This document shows positions 7,126 to 13,668 of a stretch of 13,668 bases of DNA, in pieces; the stretch's first letter is position 1, and each line of letters starts with the position of its first letter. Below the pieces are notes generated by a model. It was not told the origin of the DNA. It saw only the letters and a list, made by a program, of their open reading frames with translations, and did not search any database. Source of the DNA: Methanobacteriota archaeon (GTDB lineage: Archaea; Thermoplasmatota; Poseidoniia; Poseidoniales; Poseidoniaceae); the NCBI GenBank assembly GCA_002726845.1, contig PBSP01000015.1:1-13668 (forward strand). Reading direction: 5' to 3'. The translations under genes and the position numbers were made by a program.

Positions 7126-9635
7126 CGACCCATAATGGCCGAGTGTACTTGCGATTGGACTTCACGCATTCGGGTGCGGGCGCCCAATTCACGGAATACT
7201 GCTAAGGCCCGTTGGAGATACTCCATGCGACGTTGCCTGTCGGGTGCAACACCACCGAGTTTTGATAACAACTCACCGATTTGCATTCGCAAATCGTTGG
7301 CCTCTGCGATGATCAACGCTTCGCGGTAGCGCTCCAAGGCCTCCTCACTGCGTCCACTGTCTTCAAGGACTTCGCCCAACAAAATCATCAATTCCACCAT
7401 CGAAACGGGGTCGCCAACATCCGACATGATGTTCAACGATTCTGTGTAGTGATGCATAGAAGTCTCCGCATCGTTCATTTTTGCGTGATAGCGCCCCAGC
7501 AAGGCTTGGGCTCGAGCATGGGCAAGCAAATCCTCGGCTTTGTCTGCTCGCTCAAACGCTTCAAAGGCATGCTTTCGCGCCCGCTCAACTTCACCCAAAT
7601 CCAGAAGGGCACGTCCCAGAATAATTTGTGCACCTAAGAGCGATTCATCACCACTGATGATCGCCTCAACTTCCGAGTATGCTTCAAGTGCCTTAGCTCG
7701 ATCGTTTTTCCTTCGGTACAAGTACCCCATGTTGTTGTAGGAGCGAGCTGCTCCCTTTGCATCGCCGAGTTCAACTTGAACCTCCAATGCTTCTTTGTGC
7801 GCTGCGAGCGCTTTATCGGTCTGTCCTTGCTTCATGGCGATGTCTGCTTGCGAACCGAGAATCTCGGCGTAGACGACTGGAAGTTTTGCTTCTTTTGCAG
7901 CTGCTGTTGCCGTTTCAAAAATAGAGGAAGCTTGCTCGAATCGTCCGAGCATGAGCAGAATATCACCTTGCAATTGCATCATTGGCGCCATCAAGGATGG
8001 TTTTAGACGCTCAACATTGACACTTTCAATCAAACTGAGTAATTCCAAGTGGCCTTGAGAAACGAGTTGCCGGCCAAATTCAACAATTTTCTCGATGGCT
8101 TCTTGTTCGTGTTCGGAAGCAAGTTCATGGTAAATCTGTTCAAGTGTTGTCTCCGATGACTTGCTAAGTTTACTGTAGTATTGTGCACAATTGTTGTGCA
8201 CGGTTTGTTTGGTTTGCTCATCAATGCTACGGACCAAGAATTCGCGTATCAAATCGTGCACATCATAAACATCCGCATCGACCTGTCGTGCAAGGCCCTG
8301 TTCAACCAAGCTGTCCAAAACATCAATGTCAAGTTCGTGAGCCAAAAGCGCATCAAGATTGACCGACTCTCGGAATATCGAAAGAACGGTCAACACACGT
8401 TTTTGCTCAGCGGACAATTTCGAAAAGATTTCTTTCGTGACATAGTGCTCGAGCGTGTCGTGGAATGCCCCTGCAGATGCACCACGATTGATGAGTTCCA
8501 GAACCAAAGGATGGCCTCTAGACAATCCGTGGATGTGGAGCCATTGTTCTGTGGAAAGATCTTTGAAACCTGTGAGGATGTTTCGAGCTGCCTCGGAATC
8601 GAGCCCATCCAAGGGGAGCACGAGACTCGTGATGCGTCCTTCCGCATCTTTGGTCGGAACAACCGGTTTGAACGAACGGGAGAAGATGACCAAACCGATC
8701 GATTCTTCCGAACCAAGCAAGCCGAGAGTCATGGATTGAATGGTTTGAAAAAGAATGGCATCCGATACTTTGTGAAAGTCATCAATGACAATGAGCGTTG
8801 GAGTATTTTCCAGCGAATCGATGAGAATTCTGGCCGCATCGTCAGGTTTTGGAACTGGGGTTGCAGCAAGATAGTCTGCAAATGAGGAATCCCCGATGTT
8901 AAGCAACCATTCTGCAAGCGATTCAAACAACGCTCGCGAACCTTCCCAATCTTGACAACGGTGATAGAGAAGATTCCTTCGGTGCATGAAGCGTTCAATC
9001 AGTTTTGCAGCGATGGTGGTTTTACCAATCCCAGCAATACCTGGTATCATAAGCGTCGTCGCTCGAGCATCGAGGAGATTAACCATATTGTCAAGTTCTT
9101 TTTCTCGACCAAAGAAATGGCGAAGCCTTGGTAAGTCCCCAAGCGATGTGACGAGTTGCTTCTCAACTTGTTTCGACAGGTCGCGTTCGATAAGATCCTC
9201 TGAAAGTGAGCGTGCATCCAGAATAAGATTGTCATCCAAATATCGAATGATGTCGACCGGCCTCATCGTAAATGGAAGAACTTCATGGGCACCTCCGAGA
9301 GAGGTTGAGAGTGTCTCACCCTCGGTATTGATGCATCGGAATTGGAATTCGCGTAATCTTCCCCAGGTTTCTTCTGCAGCGAGAATACCAGCATCGGTCA
9401 AAAAGTATGCCTTCCTTTTTCGACTTACACCCTGAACATGCGCTTGACGTTCAACGAGTAGACCCTGATCCCGCAGACCGGATATTGCCCTCGGAACGTT
9501 TGATCGAGCAATCGCCACTGCATTTGCAATTCCCATCTGGGAAAGCGCAAAGGGCACCTCCACTTTTTCTTTGAAATCAGCATAATCCAGAAGGTGCAAA
9601 AGCACCTTCTCCTGTACACCAGGTTTTGCCATCAT
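7122..9635 (-). CDS. Winged-helix / STAND ATPase / TPR regulator
   Basis: An 837-aa protein with no signal peptide or membrane helix, so cytosolic. Residues 1-95 form a MarR-like winged helix (ARSNVPRAISGLRDQGLLVE at 43-62, then a basic wing). FGREKEL at 175-181 opens a STAND-type NTPase with Walker A PGIAGIGKTT (198-207), Walker B LIVIDDF (281-287), sensor-like IFSRS (317-321) and the GxP motif GHPLVLEL (374-381). A second winged helix ends in YDVHDLIREF (457-466), equivalent to the MHD motif of NB-ARC/NLR proteins. Residues about 545-825 are TPR-like helical repeats with the G-x-x-x-x-A pattern. Relatives such as MalT/AfsR-type regulators switch with ATP/ADP and ligand sensing; the ligand and DNA target here are unknown. 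The start ATG 9635 has AGGTGTGA upstream and follows the surface-protein stop by 13 nt. Confidence 0.9.
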   Translation of the reverse strand: MMAKPGVQEKVLLHLLDYADFKEKVEVPFALSQMGIANAVAIARSNVPRAISGLRDQGLLVERQAHVQGVSRKRKAYFLTDAGILAAEETWGRLREFQFRCINTEGETLSTSLGGAHEVLPFTMRPVDIIRYLDDNLILDARSLSEDLIERDLSKQVEKQLVTSLGDLPRLRHFFGREKELDNMVNLLDARATTLMIPGIAGIGKTTIAAKLIERFMHRRNLLYHRCQDWEGSRALFESLAEWLLNIGDSSFADYLAATPVPKPDDAARILIDSLENTPTLIVIDDFHKVSDAILFQTIQSMTLGLLGSEESIGLVIFSRSFKPVVPTKDAEGRITSLVLPLDGLDSEAARNILTGFKDLSTEQWLHIHGLSRGHPLVLELINRGASAGAFHDTLEHYVTKEIFSKLSAEQKRVLTVLSIFRESVNLDALLAHELDIDVLDSLVEQGLARQVDADVYDVHDLIREFLVRSIDEQTKQTVHNNCAQYYSKLSKSSETTLEQIYHELASEHEQEAIEKIVEFGRQLVSQGHLELLSLIESVNVERLKPSLMAPMMQLQGDILLMLGRFEQASSIFETATAAAKEAKLPVVYAEILGSQADIAMKQGQTDKALAAHKEALEVQVELGDAKGAARSYNNMGYLYRRKNDRAKALEAYSEVEAIISGDESLLGAQIILGRALLDLGEVERARKHAFEAFERADKAEDLLAHARAQALLGRYHAKMNDAETSMHHYTESLNIMSDVGDPVSMVELMILLGEVLEDSGRSEEALERYREALIIAEANDLRMQIGELLSKLGGVAPDRQRRMEYLQRALAVFRELGARTRMREVQSQVHSAIMGR

Positions 9636-9638
9636 TCA

Positions 9639-9647
9639 ATCACACCT
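9639..9647 (-). promoter_or_regulatory. Ribosome binding site of the STAND regulator
   Basis: On the minus strand AGGTGTGAT lies between the surface-protein stop (TAA, 9651-9649) and ATG 9635. Its presence in a 13-base gap points to one polycistronic message with the upstream gene. Confidence 0.5.
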
Positions 9648-9648
9648 G

Positions 9649-12600
9649 TTATTGTGCAGGTGGTTGGTAATTTGGATCGGGCACCCATTGATTGTTCTCT
9701 TGATCCCACAACCACCCAGGATGCTGGGCCGATTGTTGTGGAGTGGAGGTTTGTTCCGCAACCGATTCTGCTTGCGTTTGTTGAGGTTGAGAAACGACTT
9801 CCTTCTTACCCCAAGCATACGGGTCGACCTTCTCTTCGTATTCCTGTGTTGAGTCGAAGTCTTCGTCTTCTAGCTCTTCAAACTCAATAAAGAAGTATCC
9901 AACAGCTCCTAGAAGCAGGATACTAACAACTATGATGGCAATGATGAGGAAAAGATTTGAGCCCTCATCGCCCGAGTCAACCGATACACTGAATGACGTG
10001 GGTTCATTGCCTCCAAGGGTTTGACCGTCCATTTCGAACGTTATGTCTCGAGACTTTTGACCAAGATTTTGAAGATTGATCTCCATAGACCAAGTTCCCG
10101 TTGCATCAACAATGGCAGTTTTTATTGGGATTCCTGAAAGAGAAGAAGCAACAACTCTTGCTCCAGGAAGGCCTGTTCCGTTGAATGTTGCCGGTGTCGA
10201 GGCCGATACTGAGGTGGTGTATTCACTGACACCGAACTCGATTGGTGTCACAAAGAACGTAACGTCACGCGATATTGCTGATTCATCAAATTTATCCCGA
10301 ACGATGAAGCGTACGTTTTCGATGGTCCACGTCGTAATGTCTTCATTGCTTTGTTTAATGGATGGGTCGTAAGTTGCAACACCGTCTCTATCAATGTCAA
10401 TGAAGTATTGATGCGTGTCGTCCGTAGGGTCTGTCAAATCGTCATAGAAGTCGATACTAAGCTCATCAAAGGACGAATCTGGATCGACGAAATAATCTTT
10501 CAAGTCAATTGATCCTCCGTTTCCACATTGATTTTCTGAGTTTGAATCGACAACGCAGAATATGACGATTTGGTTTGGCCAACTGGTGGCATTGAACTGT
10601 GGAGGAATATTGTTGGCATCACTTGGTTTCGAAATCGTGATTCGAACGACATCCTCAACTGAATAATCCTCTCCATCATAGGCTTTAACACGAATTTCGT
10701 ATTGTCGCTCGTGAATGAGTTTGCTCGTATCCCATACGGCCGACCATGAATAACCGGGCCCGGATTGAACAAAGTTTGTAACCGGCCCAGGTCCGTCGTT
10801 GAGAATGAGACCGCTCGCCAAGTCGAGAATTTCGATTTCAACCCGAGTAATGGTTCCATCCGCTCCGTCACTTGCAAATCCAATCAATTGGGTATTGGAT
10901 TCTGCTCGAACTGCCTCTGTACCGTCTGGTTCGAGCAAGTCAACGATGGGTATGATGTTGTCATTCAACACGTTGACTGTTCGAGTTGAAACGACACAGG
11001 GTCCTTGTTCATCATCGCAGAAATCACTGTCGCTGGCCCAAACCTCAAAGGTGTACTGACCCGTTTCAAGTTCCTCAAAATTCCACTCGTAAGCCCAAGC
11101 GACTGATGCATCCACAGCAAAGTGCGATGAATAGCCGTTTGGTCCACTTACGTCAAACCAGATGTCTTGGAGGTCTGAACCCCACGTTCCTGAATACGGA
11201 TCCGATGCAGTACCTGTAAACAATATCTTTCCATTCGAATGCGTTGAACCGTCTAACGGTTCGTTGAGATAGAGGGTTGGTGGAACGAGATTCAATTTGA
11301 ATTTACGAACCTCAATCGGGGAGTAATCCAATCCATCGTATGAGCGAATTCTGAACGTAACATCACTCTCACCGTCAGGGTGTGCAGAAAGGTCCCATGT
11401 AAATGACCAAGTCTTGAACGGATGATTCTCTTTTGTCAACTCTCCGTTTGCACCAGAGGTGTCAACAGCATAATACCAATCGGTGCTTCCTGGAGGCTGG
11501 ATTTCGACACGTTCCACAAATCCGAATTGTCGGTCATAAGCGATGATGTCTAGCGGATACGGGCCCGATTGCCCATCCCATGCCGTTCCGGTAAGAACCG
11601 CATTGATGGCAAAGGAATCTCCATCGTATTGCTCAACGGTTACACTTGGCCGTTGGTTGTCCAAACTTATGACGTCATCAATTGGACCGCTAAGAACAAA
11701 GTCGAAGTCTTTCTTACCCTTTCCGAATTTGTAAGCCTCGACGATGTAAAACGGCAATTCTCGACCGTTTGCACAGTCTGGATCTGCTTCGTCGACGAAG
11801 GTGTCTCCATCGTTGTCGTATCCATCAGAGCACGTGTCCTCGTCAAGCACCTCTGGGTTCGAAGGATCCGAACCTGGAACGGTTACACCCGTTTCTCCAA
11901 CAACGTGGTTCCAATTTCGATCGAGCAGGAAATCGGATGGAAGCGAAACCTGTTGGGTGAAGCCAAAGCTGTCCGTCGTCAGTTCGTAAAGCGGCAATCC
12001 TGTCGCATCTTTGATAATCACCGTTGCACCAGCAACGTTGCTGTTTTGTGCTTTCACTTGATATCGTACCAATTCTCCTTGTCGAACCTGTGAGCCCCAA
12101 GCAGAGTTTTGGTTTTGAACGTGAATCTTGGATGCATCGAAATTTTGCAAATCGGCGAACGAGAACACGGTCGAATTGTTCACCAACTCAATCGATAGCG
12201 GCATGTCTCTAGGAGGAACAACAGCTGTATCTGGTAGGAGAAGACATTCGGATTGAACAAACGGACACTCAGCACCGAGCCACTGGAGCATGACAGGGTG
12301 CGTGTATTCGCCGAGGACATCTGGAATGTATTCAGATTGGACGGTTACGCGTGATTCGGAGATGTTGTAGACTTGCGTTGCGTTTGACCATGTGTTTCCT
12401 GAGAAATATCCGATTGAACCGTACTTCTGTCCGTACTGATTGTCGAAATGGGATATGTTTGCTGCAAATTGACCTGCCTCGACCGTATTGTCCTGTGCGT
12501 TCACGATCGACCCCTTGATTCGAAGACCATCGCCTGCATTGTTTGAAACCGTGTTGCGAAGGATCGTTGCGGAGGACATGAACAAGTGAATTGCAGGACA

Positions 12601-13668
12601 TTGGAAATCGCCACCGTACATGAAGGCCGAATTGCAAGTACCGGAATTGTTTGAAATGATGTTGTCGGCAATGTAGGCACGATTTGGAGAGGGTGCTGGG
12701 TAGTTGCTGCCCTGATCTCGATAGTGGTATTCACCTATCTGAATCGGTTCTTTAGCAGTGTCTTGAATCGTGTTGTTTTGAATTTCAACCTCGGACTGAC
12801 CAAATACCCAAAAACCGTTGTAGCCGGTAATGGGTCCAACTGTATTTCGATGCGCTGTAACCGTTGAATCACGAATTCCGAATCCGGATCCATCCGAAGC
12901 ACCTGAAATTGTGTTGCCTGTTGCAGAAACAATCGCCCCATCGTACGCTGTGATTCCTGCACCTTCACCGGTGGTGATGACGTTGTTATCGAGATAGAGA
13001 GTGTGAGCAAAGTCTCCGGTTGACTTGTAAGCGTTCGTGTCAATAGCGTTGCACAAGACATCGAATGTACTGTTACCAAGCGACCCTGATGAACCTTTGA
13101 GGAACACACCGAATGCGTTGTCCTTGATGTCGAGGTTGTCCATCGATATGTAGGAGTTTTCAGCATAGATCAGAACACGTCCACCGCCTTGGTTTCCGCA
13201 CTGAGCTTGGGTGTTACCGGTGAGTGTGGAGCCCGTGATGGTCAGAGCCGATAGGATACCTGCTCCGGCGTCGTACACACGCACTGCAGCTGCGTCATAA
13301 CCCCGTCCATCATCTCCCAAAACGAACGTAGAGTCTCGAATTGTCGGTGCTGCGAAATCGAGGGCAACGACGTTTGATGTGTTGATGTTTGAGAAAGCAA
13401 GGTTGTCCACTGTAGTCGACGAACCGTCGAAAATCAGCGTACCGTACTGAACCGCTTGTTGCGATTGAACGTAAATCGGGAATCCGTAAGCGTTGTTGAA
13501 CGAAACGTACGACATTCCAGTTGATGCTTGGTTGATGGTACTTCGAATAATTAGACCTGAACCACATGCAGCGTCGACGTTGTTGAGAAGTTGACTTCCT
13601 TGCTGGTAGCATCTTCCCGTAACCGAATAGTCCGAAGGAGTGGCCCATTCAAATCGTACTTGTGAAGA
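9649..13668 (-). CDS. Giant membrane-anchored surface protein: beta-helix, Ig-like repeats, TM helix, cytoplasmic tail; N-terminus beyond window
   Basis: The frame is open to the right edge: 1339 residues are visible (numbered from there) and the signal peptide is missing. Residues 1 to about 480 are right-handed beta-helix coils with recurring N-x-I/V strands (NNVI, GNTI, RNTV, NNTI, NNII), as in carbohydrate-active or adhesive beta-helices; no catalytic site was recognised. A Cys-flanked calcium-like loop (CSDGYDNDGDTFVDEADPDC) sits at 613-632. Three Ig-like repeats follow at about 672-1013, each with a W-x-x-x-W core strand, then a cadherin-like domain with DPDSSFDELS (1061-1070) and a final small Ig-like domain. 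The membrane helix is at 1239-1260. The acidic tail then runs to a C-terminus with GWLWDQENNQWVPDPNY (1318-1334). All 14 cysteines are extracytoplasmic. The likely role is adhesion or sensing at the cell surface, in one transcript with the downstream STAND regulator. Confidence 0.85.
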   Translation of the reverse strand, partial: SSQVRFEWATPSDYSVTGRCYQQGSQLLNNVDAACGSGLIIRSTINQASTGMSYVSFNNAYGFPIYVQSQQAVQYGTLIFDGSSTTVDNLAFSNINTSNVVALDFAAPTIRDSTFVLGDDGRGYDAAAVRVYDAGAGILSALTITGSTLTGNTQAQCGNQGGGRVLIYAENSYISMDNLDIKDNAFGVFLKGSSGSLGNSTFDVLCNAIDTNAYKSTGDFAHTLYLDNNVITTGEGAGITAYDGAIVSATGNTISGASDGSGFGIRDSTVTAHRNTVGPITGYNGFWVFGQSEVEIQNNTIQDTAKEPIQIGEYHYRDQGSNYPAPSPNRAYIADNIISNNSGTCNSAFMYGGDFQCPAIHLFMSSATILRNTVSNNAGDGLRIKGSIVNAQDNTVEAGQFAANISHFDNQYGQKYGSIGYFSGNTWSNATQVYNISESRVTVQSEYIPDVLGEYTHPVMLQWLGAECPFVQSECLLLPDTAVVPPRDMPLSIELVNNSTVFSFADLQNFDASKIHVQNQNSAWGSQVRQGELVRYQVKAQNSNVAGATVIIKDATGLPLYELTTDSFGFTQQVSLPSDFLLDRNWNHVVGETGVTVPGSDPSNPEVLDEDTCSDGYDNDGDTFVDEADPDCANGRELPFYIVEAYKFGKGKKDFDFVLSGPIDDVISLDNQRPSVTVEQYDGDSFAINAVLTGTAWDGQSGPYPLDIIAYDRQFGFVERVEIQPPGSTDWYYAVDTSGANGELTKENHPFKTWSFTWDLSAHPDGESDVTFRIRSYDGLDYSPIEVRKFKLNLVPPTLYLNEPLDGSTHSNGKILFTGTASDPYSGTWGSDLQDIWFDVSGPNGYSSHFAVDASVAWAYEWNFEELETGQYTFEVWASDSDFCDDEQGPCVVSTRTVNVLNDNIIPIVDLLEPDGTEAVRAESNTQLIGFASDGADGTITRVEIEILDLASGLILNDGPGPVTNFVQSGPGYSWSAVWDTSKLIHERQYEIRVKAYDGEDYSVEDVVRITISKPSDANNIPPQFNATSWPNQIVIFCVVDSNSENQCGNGGSIDLKDYFVDPDSSFDELSIDFYDDLTDPTDDTHQYFIDIDRDGVATYDPSIKQSNEDITTWTIENVRFIVRDKFDESAISRDVTFFVTPIEFGVSEYTTSVSASTPATFNGTGLPGARVVASSLSGIPIKTAIVDATGTWSMEINLQNLGQKSRDITFEMDGQTLGGNEPTSFSVSVDSGDEGSNLFLIIAIIVVSILLLGAVGYFFIEFEELEDEDFDSTQEYEEKVDPYAWGKKEVVSQPQQTQAESVAEQTSTPQQSAQHPGWLWDQENNQWVPDPNYQPPAQ
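9889..9954 (-). other. Single transmembrane helix of the giant surface protein
   Basis: Encodes the hydrophobic run LFLIIAIIVVSILLLGAVGY and its edges (residues 1239-1260), followed at once by an acidic segment (EFEELEDEDFD). With the cysteine-bearing domains outside, the last 79 residues should be in the cytoplasm. Confidence 0.8.
10621..11658 (-). repeat. Three tandem Ig-like domain repeats
   Basis: Encodes residues about 671-1016 of the giant surface protein. Each unit has the strand W-x-x-x-W-D/N (WSFTWDLS, WAYEWNFE, WSAVWDTS), followed by a strand of the type F/Y-x-I/V-x-x-Y/W. Units 1 and 3 share Y-D-G-x-D-Y-S; unit 2 has a seven-residue Cys loop (DFCDDEQGPC) in the same place. Domain edges are approximate. 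Confidence 0.6.
12226..13668 (-). repeat. Right-handed beta-helix repeat region
   Basis: Encodes the first 480 or so visible residues of the giant surface protein. Short coils of roughly 20-30 residues recur, each with N-x-I/V strands next to Gly/Ser turns (for example NNVITTGEGAGI, GNTISGASDG, NNTIQDTA, RNTVSNNAGDG). These are protein-level repeats; no DNA-level tandem repeat is obvious. The repeat continues past the window edge. Confidence 0.7.

Noticed and set aside
8181..8885. Open frame of 234 codons on the plus strand
   Set aside because: It lies entirely antisense to the STAND gene, inside the ATPase and winged-helix coding region. Its protein shows no domain pattern, and the minus frame has clear motifs throughout.
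7122..9635. STAND protein as an antiviral (Avs-like) defence gene
   Set aside because: No nuclease, protease, TIR or membrane-disrupting effector is attached, and the N-terminal domain is a DNA-binding winged helix. There are no defence genes nearby. A transcription regulator fits better.
13363..13515. ATG at 13515 as the start of the giant surface protein
   Set aside because: The frame stays open to the right edge with beta-helix-like sequence and two more cysteines upstream. MSYVSFNN is mid-coil and not a signal peptide.
1..13668. tRNA, rRNA, CRISPR array, insertion sequence or prophage
   Set aside because: No cloverleaf-like segment, direct-repeat/spacer pattern, terminal inverted repeats, transposase or phage protein was seen. 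Coding density by the genes listed is nearly complete.

Overview
The window most likely comes from an archaeon. Three adjacent genes open with class III (type IV pilin-like) signal peptides of the archaeal AVSxxxG kind, intra-operon starts carry GGTGA/GAGGTGA-type Shine-Dalgarno sites, and the flanks encode very large secreted proteins with aspartate-rich calcium motifs. Marine Group II (Poseidoniales, Thermoplasmatota) is my best guess, because multidomain surface proteins with a GWLWD...WVPDPNY tail, DxDxDGxPDGxE motifs and winged-helix/STAND/TPR regulators fit that group. This is inference; no marker gene is present.

Layout from left to right: (1) Positions 1-2371, minus strand: a secreted protein cut by the left edge, with a signal peptide, calcium-binding-type repeats and a beta-propeller-like block. 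(2) Positions 2372-2540: a short divergent promoter region. (3) Plus strand, 2541-7125: a metallo-beta-lactamase-fold hydrolase of the WalJ/YycJ type, then three pilin-like genes (359, 729 and 156 aa) joined by 4-base ATGA and GTGA stop/start overlaps. (4) Minus strand, 7122-13668: two genes in the same direction 13 nt apart. The upstream one is a giant cell-surface protein cut by the right edge (beta-helix, disulfide-rich Ig-like repeats, one membrane helix, acidic cytoplasmic tail). The downstream one is an 837-aa winged-helix/STAND-ATPase/TPR regulator. The pilin operon and the regulator converge and share the four bases CTAA, which hold both stop codons.

Working model: the plus-strand cluster makes an unusual set of minor-pilin-like envelope subunits, one with an ectodomain of nearly 700 residues. 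The minus-strand pair would place a cell-surface protein and an NLR-like DNA-binding ATPase in one transcript, which suggests (but does not prove) a surface receptor/intracellular regulator pair. The coding regions are almost gap-free. I found no tRNA, rRNA, CRISPR array, insertion sequence or phage signature. No gap over 300 bases lacks a gene.
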